Both the position numbers and the translations under genes were made by a program. A DNA stretch of 64,000 nucleotides, from positions 391,565-455,564 of the forward strand of contig VZDJ01000998.1 of NCBI GenBank assembly GCA_008694505.1, in the 5' to 3' direction. Position 1 is the stretch's first letter, and every line of letters starts with the position of its first letter. The notes beneath the pieces were generated by a model that saw nothing but the letters and a program-made list of their open reading frames with translations, was not told where the DNA came from and ran no database searches. This stretch comes from Cyanoderma ruficeps. Taxonomy: Eukaryota > Chordata > Aves > Passeriformes > Timaliidae. Positions 30,136-44,228 of the stretch are shown here, one piece after another.

Positions 30136-33100
30136 ATTAAAAAAAAAAACAACAAACCAACCCAAATCCCCCCCAAAAAACCTATACGCAAAATGAATAT
30201 AGAAGTAAATCTAATGTATGCATTCAGAATGAACACTGTTCACAGTGTTCCCGGTGGAATATTGAGCAGTGTAAGTGTTTAGAATTCAGCACACATTCTC
30301 TGAATACAAGCCAGAATGATGTACACAGGGTAAATGAATGCAAAGAGCTGAGAAGAATTGTAAATGTGGTTTCGTTGACTATAACTCCTGAGAAGTGTGT
30401 AGAAAGAGAAAATCTGATCTTTTATATTCTGCGTAACTGAACAGCCAGTGAGCCTGTCTCCTCTGCACTTCTTTATGTGCAGCAACCTTTTTTTTGGAAT
30501 ACTGATTGGTGCCAGTGGAAACGGAAAGAATGGGATACCTTCCCACTCACATTGAGATATATGTAAGGATGAATCATATCCAGAAAATGTAACATTAGCT
30601 TCGGCAACAAAGCAAGAAAATCGCACCCGTATTTCTGCATGTAAAACCATTTTGTTGTGATATGTGGTAGAACATAAAATACCATGACATTTTTTCATGG
30701 GAAGAGAAGTGCAAGGAGGGAAGAGTGAGTAGGGCCAGAGGCATTTTCTTGTGGGCGTTTTTGTATATGTATGTATATACACACACACATATAGATACGT
30801 ATATACTGACATGCATACAGTGAAACACTTGTATGAATTGTTAAATAATTAAATGACAATATCCAATGTAAAGGCACTTGTTTTATTGACATAGCAACTG
30901 CTATTGCCTGTACCCGGTATGTAGCTCTATGAAGACACAATGTTGAATAGAGAAAATATTTCTTTATTATTGTCTTTTCTTACTTTGTAGAGCTAATTAT
31001 TTCGATCATTGATGAAGTCTAGAGTACAGAAGATTTAATTTTGTGCTGCTCTCCAAAAACTATCTCATTTACATAGCATAGATATGGAGTATCAAACATA
31101 TATTAATATTTTCTATAGTTTATATAGACTATAGTTTATATATATATTTGATAAACAAGATTAAAAATGCCTTCCAAATGAATGACAAATATTACAGTTA
31201 GCTTTGAAACTGTTGGAGCTTATTTTCCTTGTTGGGTGTGGTTAGTAGTTTGCTTTTGCTTTAGCCCACGTAAAGGTGCAGACAAACTCTCACTGTGAAT
31301 ACAGGCTAGATAAATCTATGATTTGAAGCTGCACAGCTGTATAGCTGCAGCCACAGCCTTAAAATAGTCCTAATGATGGAAAAAGGCAAAGCAATACATA
31401 AATTTTATACACCCCTGATGGCAAATTCATATTGGAGTTTGTTCTCAGATCAAATGTTGAGGTGTTTGTAGTTGGCATTTTCTGCAACTGTCTGGCTTAT
31501 TTTTTTCAAACTACCTTTTTAAAGCAGCATATGCTGCAGTTCATCTTATTTCTGTGAGTATGAAGAAATGCAAGTAACTCACTTTGTGCATGCCAAATGT
31601 TTTTGAAAAGCTAGTTATAAGGTCATGCTGTGAGGAGTCTTCTACTTTACTGTGAAGAGCAAAAGGCCAATAAAGGAAGCTCATGATAAGGAGAGGAAGA
31701 GAGTAATTACTCAATATAGGCCAGCTATGTGGAATAGGACAGCTGGTAGCAGGTACAATGGCAGGCTATGTTATTTCACATGTTCAATGTCCGGGTAAAT
31801 GGAGGCACAGAAGAACATATTGTGACAGGAAAAAAAGACAAAGGGAAATAATAAACAGCACCAGACAGTTGTTTTCTTGTAAATGACCTTTCTTTCAATT
31901 TCTAATGAATCCAATAAGCGCCAAAACATTACAGTATTTGAATATCTGTTGAAATGTTTGGTTGGCAATTTAGCACTAGGCTTTTTGCAATCAACGTAAG
32001 CATAAAGCACTTTCAAAAACCAGTGAAAGAAAATAATTTTTATTTTCAGGCCAGTAGATATATATTTATACTGAGATGATTATACCAGTTCATACCACTG
32101 TCTCCTGAAGATATATATATATATATATAAGGGTTCGCATCCTATGAATGTGTCTGTGACTCACTACATTAAAAGTGTAATTGAGACTGACTGTTCATTC
32201 AACTGAGTCATAACAACCCCAAGAAAGCTATTTAAAGCTACATTAAATTTACCTGATATCTCATATTTCAAATGAGATAAGTGGAAACACTGTAAAGCAC
32301 TTGAGTAAAGTTTCAATAGCTGATGATTATGGCAGTGAAGTCATGAAAGTATTGGCATCAACAACGGTAAGTTAGGCACATAAACAATCCTGGGATTTAG
32401 TTTACTTTTACTGATACTGTGATGCTAGAAATAGGAATTTTATACTATGGACACCATGGTTCTACATGAACTGAGTATAGCTTTCCATTTCTCCTTAAAA
32501 TCCTTTTGCAATTCAAGAAATTCTGATTTATTTATCTGCTGGATAGGATCACAAAAATATGTATTTAAAAAATATCAAAAAATGCCAAACCCAGCAAAAT
32601 CCATGTAGGAAGGCAAGAATGAAACAGATGCAACCCATAAGGTTTAGCTTTATTTTTTATTTCAGTACATACCCTTTGTGTTCTTCATTCTACCATGTTG
32701 GAATTTAAAGCATGTGAATAGAAAGAAAAATACAGTGTGTTTAAATTTCTTTGTTTTTAGATTTTAATAGATTAAACAAAGGTCATTTTTATAATATGAT
32801 CTTGCAGGGTGTTTATTGGAAGGTTCCTATTGACTAATTTGAAAAAACAATTTTTAAAAAGGAAACAGCAACAAAAAAAATATTTAGAAAAAGAGCATTT
32901 GAACCAAAGTTAAGAAAGGCTTAAGCCTTTCTACAGAAGAAATAGCAGATTTAATATGATTGATGCTATGTTGATAAATGTCGATTAGAGAACATCAGTG
33001 TGACAATTACAGCAATTCCAAAAGTTAAATAGTTAGAAAATAATTTCAGCCAAAGTCCTTGACCAGATCTTGTTTTCAGAAACACATATTCCATCTCCTC

Positions 33101-34692
33101 CCAGTAAGGAGGAGTTTTGCTTAAGGAAAGTATAATAGCCAAAATAGATAATTCTTCCTTTTAAATAGCCTGCCATACTTTCTGCTTTCTTAGTTTGAGA
33201 TATTTGAAAATGACATGAAAAATCTTCTCATACTTCATTTAGCAATTTTAATGAAATGCTGTTTTCCTGCTGAAAAATTAACACTCTTTAATCTGTCACT
33301 AGTATACTAGAAAAGTTGCACATAAAAGTGTTTAAATCTCTTTATTCTCTTGGTTATGAACTCAGTAGATTTTTATGTTCTTAGGGAAACAGCAATTATT
33401 ATCTTCTCAGAATGCTTCAAATCAAGGTATGTATAATTTCCATAGTTTTTGCATTATTTTTTGAAATTTTTTTTCCACAAATTTTTTTCGTGTTTCAGTA
33501 TTCTTCACTTCTTCCCTTGCTTCAAGGATCTTTTGGCAAATACAACTCGAGGAGCTCTTAAATATTTCTACGGTGTTCCAGTCCTGCCTGCTCTTGTGCT
33601 TGGAAACCCAAGTTCAATATAAAATATGGTTGCTTAGATGTGGTCAGATACATAAATACCAGTTAGTCTGCTCTCTTCTTACCCTATAGGATACATCATG
33701 CTTTTAGGAAAGTATTAATTTTGTGACAGATATATACCTAAGATTTAGCTTCTTCCCCTTCCTTAGGAATTATGGCAGAAAAAAAATGAACAAGGAACTG
33801 TAATATTTGCCTTTGCTCAGCACATAAGTCAATAAATCCACAATTTTCTTTTTCTGGCTCTAGGAACTACCTCTTAGAATATATTTATTTTTCTCGCAGT
33901 GGGGATGTTAATTTACTTGATGAATACTTTTTGACTTCAAAAACATAAAAATAAAACTATTAAGAAGACATTTAATTTTTAAAAATAGTGAAATTCAGAC
34001 AAACCATATTTAAAAATAATTTTCATATTGCTCTGATTTACATTAGCTGAATAAGCTGTTCTTTAATTCTTGGTAAAAATCTTGAATTTATTTTAGATTT
34101 CCATCAGTAAATAAAGGAGTAAATATTATATGAACACATATTTATCCAAACAAATTATTTGCTACTGAATTTTCATGACCAAACTACTGTCAATGTCTAC
34201 AGAACAAAAAAACTTACATTAATCAAGGACAACTCCAAGTCTGATTTTATGAATTATCATCTTTAGGTACAGAATACACAGTTTAGTTGTACATGCAATT
34301 TCTTGTCCTTCATAGTTGATATATTTATTGATTCTCTGTTTTCTGTGCTCCATTCTGTTTTGAACTTTTTTTGATAGTGAGAAGCCTTTGGGATTTTGTT
34401 ACTTTCTCACATAATCTGCTTTGTCTAGGTTTTCCTTTTCTACAAAGTAGAGATGTATTGAAGAGATATTAAGGAATTAACCTCAAAAAGGTCTAAAATA
34501 ACTAGGCATAGTTTAGTCTGAAATCCTAGGCCTGACATCAAACTAAAACCCATTTCAGAATGGAACTGAAATTCAACAGAAATTTTTAAGAGTTAGACTG
34601 TTTTATCTTTTCAGATGTTGCATATACAGTACAGTAGGAAAAATAATGTTATATAATAAACTTTGTAAAACAAAAAAAAAAGTAAAGGGAAC
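30136..34692. other. AT-rich sequence without a recognised gene
   Basis: Simple repeats only: CA/TA alternation at about 30765-30805, TA-rich stretches at 31105-31150 and (AT)n at 32110-32128. The 177-codon minus-strand frame at 30279-30812 starts in the low-complexity tract and has no domain. Confidence 0.5.
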
Positions 34693-35114
34693 TGTCCTGG
34701 TTCTATCCAGGACAGAGTCAATTTTTACAGCAACTATAAGGAGGCAGAGTCTGGCCAAGAAGTTATTCTATACCACCTCAGATCAATTCCCAGGGGTGGG
34801 GGTAAGGGACTCTCTCTTCTGAGAAGAAGGGTGCTCCTTACAAGTGGGAGAAAGCATGACAGTCGGTATTTTTGCAGATTTTCCATGTAAATTGTTTCAT
34901 TGCCTTATACATTCTGTTATTGTAACACCACTGTGTTTAGAGACACATAGAGTAATTCTCCTGAGTACATTCAGCAATGTAAAAAGAGACCCTAGTTGTG
35001 CAAAATTATCTGTAACACAGACAATCCATTCAATAAAGTTCCAGATGCTGAGGGCCAAGTAACCTCTTTTTTGGAGGCAAGAGGCAAAGATCATTAGGAT
35101 TACCATTCTTTAGT
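34693..35114 (+). mobile_element. LTR-like element starting TGTCCTGG
   Basis: Starts TGTCCTGGTTCTATCCAGG, the usual start of avian ERVL LTRs, and carries AATAAA at 35032-35037. GGAAC occurs directly before the start (34688-34692) and again at 35115-35119, a possible 5-bp duplication, but the implied right end does not finish in CA, so that end is uncertain. Confidence 0.5.
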
Positions 35115-35119
35115 GGAAC

Positions 35120-37385
35120 TACGTAATTCTGGGGCAAAACAGATGGCTCTGTCTGAAGTTTTGGGAAGAGTCAAGTTAATGTGACTCCCCTGAGGACCTT
35201 TTCTACAAATAGCATAGAGTAGGCAGGCTAAAGTCTTCACTGGAAAGTACAGTTACAGATGCTTTTAGAGAGATCATGTAATGGTATGGAAAGATTTGCA
35301 TTTTTAAATGGCATGGAAATATGCTGTTGATTATATTTTGTTCAGTTGCCTCCAGTTGTTTTCCCCTCCCAATCTGCATTTAATTGTTGTGGTTGTTGTT
35401 GTTGTTGTGGCTGTTGTTTTTGTGTTTGGCATTGTTGTTGGTGGTTTTATTTTTCATGAAAAAATGCACTTGTTAAAATTTAACATCAGTGTAAAGACAG
35501 GTTTGTTAATTGTCCCCCAAATGTTTTCCACAGAAAACATTAATATCTGAGACTGAGGATTACACTGAGGTGGATTACAGCTCTGTGGTTTGGAAAGTTG
35601 GTATTCTCAGATTAAAATTGCTATGAAATTTGAAATTGTGGCTGGAGAGTATGTGAGTGTGTTCATAAATGTTCAATTATGTTATGGCTTATATGGTTTT
35701 TAAGAGCTTAAGGAAGCGTGGGACAGGATGTGCTTTAGAGTAAAGCTTGAGTGTGGCAGGAATGTGTGTTATGTTTTCTGCAGAGGAATATATGAATGGA
35801 GATTGTAGATTTTCTAGGGCAATAATGGGTGAGAAATGCATCATTAGGTGAGTCATGGTATACTGCAATTCGAACCCTTGCTGTGAGAAGGCTGGTTTAC
35901 TGTGTTTGTTCAACCTGTCTCTTGGTGCAGGAGACCATCAGCAAATTTCATTTAAGCAGTACTTAACATTACTCTTCACAGCCTTACTTTTCAACTGTGC
36001 TGACAGATGTTTTTCATGCAGTGTCTCGATGACACTGCACCCCCGATGGAAAGATGCTTTAATTTTTTCCCCCTAAACTTATATAAGTAGGTTCAGCTTT
36101 GATCTAACACTCTTTAGAATAAGTACCATGTTTATTGACAGTATGAAATATTCTCAAGGGAAAATTCTGTTGTTTTTTTTAAAAATTTTATTTCCTCCCT
36201 CTTTCCAGCTAAATGTATTTAAAACCTAGGTGTATATGAAAGGAATATTGAATTACGCCTTTAGGAATACTTGCATTTAGTTCACTATGCTTTTTCATGC
36301 ATTTTCATGCATGTTTTACATCTCAAAGGAGTTAATAATAAAACATACACCATCAAATTCCAAATAATACGCAATAAAGAACACAAACAGACAAAATCTA
36401 TGATCCTATGTGTTTATGTATTTGTATGTTTCATGGGGAACCAACAGCAAAACAACCAAAAACCAAACCACAAAACTTGCTCAAATTCCCAACCTTTTTA
36501 TTTTTACTTATATTAAATACTAATCAGTTCTGTTGAAAAGAATAAAAACCAACAAAAGCTATGAGGAAAAATAAAAAAGATGTCTGCAAATCTATATAAA
36601 GGACAAATTATTTATTGTTGATATTTTAACCGTAAGTCTTTTGAAATTAAAAAGCATGAGAAAACACATCAAACAAAAAGTCATTAGAGAAATAAATACC
36701 AAACATATAAACATAATGCATAGATTTTATTTGAGGGTCCAAGAATTAGCATTTAAGTTATAATATTTTTCCTGATAAATGAAATTTAAGAAAAATTGTG
36801 CAAATGTTAATGTAGCACATTATACATTTTATGCACTGAATATCAGTAAACTTCTTTTTCATTTGACAGAATGAAAATAAAATGCAGTTAAATTATATTT
36901 TTAATTCTAAAGAATCCTGAATGTTGGGTTACCATGACAAAGCAGGTATTGCAAAAATTATTTCTACAAGTATACTTACTTTTTAAAATTTGTATTATTA
37001 TTTTTATACTCATTTTTTTTTTCTGATTTACTTCTGTTAACAAGAGCTGAGTTAACTTGTTTATTCTGTCCTTTGGAATCCATATGCAGTGTTTTATGCT
37101 AGATTCATCCATGTCCCATGAGACTTGCTGGCATGCATACCTTTATGGTATATGGAGTATACTCAAAGACAAACACAGGAAAGAGATTCTTTTCAAGTCA
37201 ATTGTTTACTGCACCATAAGAACAAAGAATTAATTGCAAAAATGTAACATAAATACAAGCTAGAGTGCAACTAAGAATTGATCAGGATGTGCTTTGATCC
37301 AGGTGAATGGCCTAGATTAAGATCTGTTGGATGGAAGATCATGACTACCTCAGTCAGTAGGATAAAATCTCAAATCATGGTTAGT
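35120..37385. other. No recognised feature
   Basis: AT-rich sequence with a short imperfect (GTT)n tract at about 35387-35420. No gene recognised. Confidence 0.5.
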
Positions 37386-38194
37386 TGTCTTGGTTTAGAA
37401 AGACAGGTATCTACCAGGGAAACTTGGGCTCCCCTTAGACTAGAGAATGTAAACCTCTCACTCCCCGCCAAATTCTAATTTTGCAATTAAGGGCTCTCAG
37501 GCAAAGATTTGGGAATAGGAATAACAGTTCTTTACTAGGAATATTGATAATACAAATGTAGTAGAAAAAACAAAACCACCCCACCAAACCCGCAAACAAA
37601 CAAACAACAATTTTGGAAAGCCCTGACAAAGTCAGAGCTACAACCTGATGCCCTGTTTCTCAGGGTGTCGGAAGCAGTCCAAAAGTAAGTCCTCCTGGAG
37701 GGGCAGATGTGGATCTATTGAGGTAGAGATGATCCTGTAGCCAAAAGGGTCCAGAGGTGGTGAGAAGGGTCCAGTGATGATGAGAAGGGTCCAGTGATGA
37801 TGAGAAGGGTCCGGTGACGGTGAGAAGGGTCCAGTCTTCCTCCGGTAATCGGGTGAAGCAAGAGGACGTCCTGGTCCGGAGTCCCAGTTTTTATCCAGGT
37901 AGGAACGGTTGGCTCCTCCCACTGGGTGGAGCATCTCACAACAGGATGATGGAATGTGGGTGTATTTTGGGAAGGGGAACAGCTTGGGGAAGAAGACAGC
38001 TTGGGGAGTCATAATGGCCCATCATGAAGAAAGACAAGAACAATGCCCTACCTGATATTAACTGTTGGGCCATTATCAAAAAGGCACCCGCCCCCCTCCC
38101 TCCAGAGTAAACAAGAGATAAAGAGGAACAACCCCCCAACTGTTTTCAGGAGATGAAAATAGAATACACAATTTAGGCTCCACAACCCAAGACA
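37386..38194 (-). mobile_element. Solo LTR, ERVL-like, copy 3 (inverted)
   Basis: Reverse complement of the element at 11902-12598. On the plus strand it starts TGTCTTGGTTTAG and ends AACCCAAGACA. A perfect 5-bp duplication TTAGT flanks it (37381-37385 and 38195-38199). At 809 bp it is longer than copy 2, mainly because of an internal 20-bp minisatellite. The minus-strand frames at 37435-38139 are LTR shadows. Confidence 0.92.
37741..37836. repeat. 20-bp minisatellite inside solo LTR
   Basis: TGAGAAGGGTCC recurs at 37761, 37781, 37801 and 37821 with an exact period of 20, plus a degenerate first unit at 37741. Copy 2 of the LTR has only one or two units here. Confidence 0.9.
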
Positions 38195-39414
38195 TTAGTG
38201 CAACTAAAATAATACTATAAACAGTATTACAAGTACTTCTAAAATTTACTTACTAATAACTGCACTCTGCAGATATACTAACTCTGTCAGTGTGTCCTCA
38301 GGTGTTTTATAAACTACTTATTTTAGCCCATTGACAAGTATTTTATTTCAATTTTCTTTCATTTGGTCTTAAAATATTTTTAATGTCTCTGCTTTATGTA
38401 TTTTGTAGATATTTAGTTTCCAAGGAGGCTGGACCAACATACCTGCAATGTCATTTTCTGAGCTGATTTTCTTTGTTGTCTGGTTTAGCAGTGTGCATGT
38501 TTCACTCTTTAGTTTTATTCCCTGTGTACGAGGACCACTTTCCCAGATTTTTGCTCATTCAGTATAATGCTATTTGCATTACTTCTTTGAGATTATTATA
38601 ATTCTCCATTCATTTCTTGTTGTTTATAGGAAAAAATCTCTACAGGGCTTTATTTTCTCTACAGTGCATGCACAGAAGTCCTATTATTGATAATGGAAGT
38701 TTCATGTGCCCATTAAATTGTAGAATCAGTTCAAAAAGAAGGGAACTCTAATTGGCCTATCTTGTTGCAACATGGAAACCTCTAGGTCATTATTTCTAAA
38801 CTAAACCAAATCAGTATTTTTATGTCTATAGACTAACTTTAAATATCACTACTGATAGTAATTCTGATGTCTGTGTTGACGGTTTTCTTCACTGTTTGTG
38901 GGAGAAAGTGAGAAACAGCAACAAGATGTTTAAAATGAGATTTGCATCCAGTTTGGGATGTTTATGAATGTGCCATAGGCAATAAATTGTGTATAAGGTC
39001 TCAGAGATCAGAAAGAAAAATTTTTTGTATGCTAGAAATCACTGGGTCGCGCATAAGGCTGATAAAAAGGATGCTACATGCTCTTTGAGACCGCTAGAAT
39101 ATTCTTTGTTACTCAGTTTTCTGAAATAATTGTCTTTGTTGCAAGTTCCTACACGTAAAAGAGTTGTACATGTTGCAAATAGTCAGGACCGAATATTCTG
39201 AATTATGTTTTTTACAAGAACAGAACACTAGTGCAAACCTTACTTTTAGCTGATATTGGTTGTTTAACTGAAACGTGTTTTAAGTAGAATGAGTAATATG
39301 AAGTTATAATACCGTGATTTATTGTGTTGTTTTCTTAGCTTTGAAAGCTTAGCATGAATAGATGGATTTGCTGAAATCTTGGGCCCCAAGCTGTGAACAT
39401 ACACTTAGATGTGT
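38195..39414. other. No recognised feature
   Basis: AT-rich sequence with no gene or repeat I can name. Confidence 0.5.
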
Positions 39415-39550
39415 TTTTAGCTGGAAGAGAGTTTTCTTAGTAATTTTCCTGGTAGCTGGTACAGTGCTGTGTTTTGTCTTTAGTATAACCGGAATACTGA
39501 TAACACATTGATGTTATTGTTGTTGAGAACTAATATTTAACCTAAGTCTA
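39415..39550 (+). mobile_element. ERVL LTR fragment
   Basis: Contains GTAGCTGGTACAGTGCTGTG and, soon after, CTGATAACACATTGATGTTA. This is the 5' part of a common avian ERVL LTR. Both ends are missing and no duplication is visible. Confidence 0.6.
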
Positions 39551-40347
39551 GGGTTGTAGCAGCAAGCAAGTTCACTATAAATCCAAACTATAGGACACGG
39601 ACACTAGAGCCATCAGCTGAATTTGCAGCTTGACAAGAACAGTTAATATGTACAAAGAGAAAGATTGCAATAAGGTGCTAGAATATCCACCCTAAAAATC
39701 TCCACTGGACCAAGAGGCTCTGGTAAGGCATGTTGAGATCACATGAGGGCAGAGTATAATTGCCCAGGGATTTCTTTGTGTGAAATCCCTCCTCAGAGGT
39801 ATCTATTTCAAACTGACCTGCTACTGTACCACACTATTACATTACTTACTTTTACAAATCAAATGATTGAGACTCTGTAATAGGAAACATAGGACTGAGC
39901 CTGAAAAAGAAGAAAAAACTCTGGAGAATGAGTGTGTGTGTAAAGAGGAGTGGATAAGAGGCTCCTTCAGCTCATTGGAGCCATCCACTGCTCCAAGAAG
40001 TTGAAGTCTCTGGTGGTGAGTGTGTGAGCCCTTGAGTGGTGTGAGAGTGCTCAGGCAGTGACTTCTCCATTAGGACTATTCCACTCTGACACCAGTGAAG
40101 TTGGCATAGCATAAACAAAAGCATGAAACAGAGTCTTGGATATTGTAATGTTTTCTGAAGATATATTAAGTGCTGAGCTGTATTAGCAGCTTACGTTTTA
40201 TATTTGGCTTTCAGAGAAGGGTGCATAAAATAATTAAATGGGACAAATAAAAAAGGTAATTCACCTTCTGCACAGAGAGACAGCAGGTTCTCTGTTTTAA
40301 AGTACATAGAACACATGAAATTGTCATGGAGCATCACTTGTGGATTT

Positions 40348-41165
40348 GTTGATTCTCTTCAGGGACAAGAACCTTGCAGAGGGATCTGAATATATTGCAG
40401 CATTGGGCAGTAATCAGTGGCATGAAATTTAACAAGAGCCAATACAGATTCTGCCCCTGGGATGCAGTGAGGCTGGGCACAAGTATGAGCTGGGAGAGGA
40501 GTGTGCGTAGAGCAGCCCTGCAGAAAGAGATCTGGGGGTGCTGGTGGGCAGCAGCTCAGGGTGAGTCAGCAGTGTGTGCCCGGGCAGCCAGGAGGGCAAA
40601 CCCCATCCCGGGCTGCATCACACACAGCAGCACCAGCTGTGGTTGGGATCATCCTGCTGGATTCAGCCATGCTGCGGCCTCACCCTGAGTCCTGTGTGCA
40701 GTGCTGGGCCCCGTAGGCTGAGAAGGGTGGGAAGGTCCTTGAATGGTCCAGAGGAGGAGAACAGAGCTGGTGGAAGGGCTGGAAGGCACATCCTGTGAGG
40801 AGCAGCTGAGGGCTCTGGGTTTGTCTGGTTTGGAGAGAAGGAGGCTCGGGGTGAGATCTCATTGCTCTCTACAGCTTCCTTAGGGGGGACCTGGAGAGGG
40901 AGTGCTGATCTCCCTGGGATCTAATTACAAGACACATGGGAATGGTTCAAAGATGCATCAGGGGAAGTTTAGGCTGGACATTGGAAAACATTTCTTTTCT
41001 TCAAGGGTGGTCAAACTCCTGCACAGGCTTTTTAGAGAGGTTGTCGATGTCAGTGCCTTCAAAGGAGGTCTGTGGACCACGCACTTAATGCCATCACTGA
41101 ATTGATTGAGAAATTGGATTAGGTGACCATTCTAGTCGTTGGCAGCTGAAGTATGGTATTCTATC
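40348..41165 (+). mobile_element. CR1 LINE 3' part, plus strand
   Basis: The left end preserves the end of the reverse-transcriptase frame (from about 40374, LQRDLN...WA...MKFNKS), then decayed frames with QCWAP near 40700, then CR1 3' sequence with GTTTAGGCTGGACATTGG near 40967 and ATTAGGTGACCATTCTA near 41117. Several stops and shifts make it a dead, 5'-truncated copy. The frames at 40374-40798 are remnants in different registers. Confidence 0.8.
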
Positions 41166-44100
41166 CATTAATTTTGGAAATGGTTTTCTGTCACCTTTAC
41201 AAAATATTTAAAAAAACCTCTTGAACGAGATATGCACAATTATGAATATATGGTAATACATTTGATTTATATACTTGAGGTGTTGGAAACACGAGTCAGA
41301 ACCTGTCTTCGAGGGCATCATCTGTGACCCTAGATCTAATAAATTAGTTAGACATAATATAGAATAATCTGTGTATATGAGATATATATAAACCTATAAT
41401 ATGCATTAGCTCTCTCCTTCTGCTTCTGGGCGTTCCTTGCATTTCTTGAAGACTTTCTCTTTGCAGAAGAGTTCTGCCTCCTCGCTTGCCATAGACTGAG
41501 AAACTGCACAGGTGCTACCTGACGCCAAACAGCATCTAGAAATTAATTTATTCCAAGTCTGCGATAAGGTCTAGAGTGAAAAGTGTTCTCAGTGAATGTC
41601 TGAATATGGACTTGCACAATTAATGTTTTCTTTTGTTTTCAGGTGTGATATTGACCTGTCCACCTTTAATTTAACTGTGCTTAAGAGCAGCTGCTAAAAC
41701 CGGAGTGATTTCTCTGCCTGTTTCTGAGTTCTCCAAGAGTGCTACATCTTCTAGCTTAAAGTTGGAAGAGCATCTAACATGCGTGTAACTGCTATCCCCT
41801 TTCCCTGAAATGTGCAAAATATTTCTCATCAGAAAGACAGCAAGCATCCTTCTCCAGGAATTATCTATATCCCCTCTGTAATTTAGTACTGAGACATGAA
41901 TCCAAGAAGGGCATAATCAGGTTTCTGAATCCTGCTTTGAAAATTTGTCTGGAATTTAGATTTGACAGTGCTTTTAGGAAGTGTTTCAATATTTACTGAA
42001 ATGCACTTAGAAGAAATGCACTTAGAAGAAATCTTCTGACCAAAATAATCTTGATTTTTTTTCTGAAATGTATTTGCTAAGATAGACAGTGAGAATTTTC
42101 TTCATTGTTGCTTCATTTGCACCTTCCTTTCTCCTTGTCTCCTGAAGAAATAATAAGGTGAATATCTTATTATGCTGTTTTTTTTAAGAAAGGGCACTAG
42201 TGTCTTAGAAGAAGATACTGAACTTCATCTGATTCTTTCAAACATTAGCTGTAGGTATCTGCTGTCAAAGGGGAAAAATTAAAAGAAAAATAGAAAAGCC
42301 AGAAAGAGCTTGCCTGGATAATATGCGACAAAATGTCAGTTTAGAGCTTTCATGCTATTAATTCTACGGAGCTTCCATGCAGTAGATCTGTGTTTAGTTT
42401 TCTGTGATAAATACAATGACTTTGCTCTGCTCTGGATTGGAGATCCAGGTATTTGACTGAACTTTGTGATATGTGCTAGGGAACTGAACTATGCAAGCCC
42501 TAAAATACAGCCTAAAGAGTGTCATTTAGCTCTCAGAGTGGTTGAGTCTAAAAATTTTAAGGAGAAAATAAAGTACTTTTTATGATGGCATATTATACCT
42601 TTTGCCATTATTGATTTGCCTTTGTTTTTGATAAACTAAGACATAAACCAGCTGATAATTATATCGCATATCCCACATGAGAAAATATATTGATTTTTTT
42701 TTAAAAGAATAAGTAAAATTACTGCTCGTAAAGAATTTTTTAGGTCTATCTCATGGTGTAAGTTCTTCCATTTCCCTAAATCTTTTTCTTTAGGGTTGTC
42801 TTCCCTTAATTTCCCTGAGAAATCAAATAAATTTTCCCAAAGGTTATGGTCTTACTAATGAAAAGTTATATTTAAACCCTGACTACCTAGTCACATTCTA
42901 GTTCTTTTTTGTTCTCTTTTGATATTCGTATTTATGCAAAATTTGTTACAAGTTAATATTCATAGTGCACTTACTTTATATTTAGAATCCTCAAACTTGT
43001 TATTATAATTGATGATGACTAGTAACTAACGAATGCTGTGTGTTTATTACCTCAAATTATATATATAATGTTGGTTTTTCATTTTATAATTTAATGCATG
43101 GACAATTATTTAAAAGCATTTCTGAGTTTTCTTAAGCAAGCAGGATTATGTTGCTATTTGAATAAAGCCTCTAAAATAGTTTAACAAATTCTTTAGACAG
43201 TCTCAATCAAATATGGAGCCAATGGAGGGAAATACATGATTTTTACTAGATAAATAAATTTATGGATTATAATCCAGACTGATGATTAAAAGTCGTCTTT
43301 GTGTGGAAAAATAAACTGTCATCATTAATTTGGAAATTTATTTTAATTTAGAAAAATGAAAGGCAAACAGCAGCTGCCTTTAAAATGACAATGCCTAGTA
43401 TTTTTGTGTAACAAGAAAAGCTTACAGTTTGCTTAGGTGATGTGAGATGTCATACACATCAGTGTGATCTGAGGCTACAGAATACATAAGAAACTGCCAT
43501 TCACCTTCAGTGAGACTGAAATATACCTTTAACACCAAATAACAAGGGAAAATTTAAAGAAGAAGATATTGAAGGAGGAAGTAACCTCCATTGCAGAAAA
43601 GAGGTGTAAAGTGGCGTCCTAGAACCATCTTAGGAACAATATATTCTGCTCTTCTGATATAGAAACATAGGGCTATTGATAAAAAAGAGTATTAGTCATT
43701 CTACAGATTCAATTCTTGCGAAGAAAAGCATAACAAGTTTATTATGTAAAAACAAAAACAAAACCAAACAAATAAAACATTGCATGCAGTGATGGAGGAT
43801 AGAAAATAGTTGTTTTAGAACTGATGATTTTGTTGTGAAGTATTTCAGCATTTATTTGTTAGTCATAACACAGAGGAAAATGTAGAGATCATAAATTGAA
43901 CTGTAGAAAAGAGGATGGAGAAAAAAAATCCACACCTTTCTTTTCTGTAAAATTAGTGCAGAGGGACCAAAAAGATTCATAGGAAAAAATAACGTGTTTT
44001 GTCTTCTCAGAAGTCCTGGCTTTCTATTAACTTGAGGAAAAAGACCATCACATGGAAAAGCAATAGAGAACCAATTTCTTCATTTTTAATTTCCACAAAA

Positions 44101-44228
44101 GTTTTAACACTTACTAGTGTGAATGCTAATTAAATTCAGTTTTAATCTTGAGTAGCTGTATGTTGGCCAGAGCCAAGTCTCTTATTTATTTGATTTTGAA
44201 ATTTAAACCTTATGCAGTGCTGGTTACA
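41166..44228. other. No recognised feature
   Basis: AT-rich sequence. A 15-base unit (AAATGCACTTAGAAG) is duplicated in tandem at about 41999-42030. No gene recognised. Confidence 0.5.

Noticed and set aside
30279..30812. 177-codon minus-strand open frame
   Set aside because: It starts in a TA/CA simple repeat, overlaps frames in other registers and has no domain or plausible splice context.
37741..37836. CRISPR-like array because of regular direct repeats
   Set aside because: Units are contiguous 20-mers without spacers inside an LTR; it is a minisatellite in a vertebrate genome.
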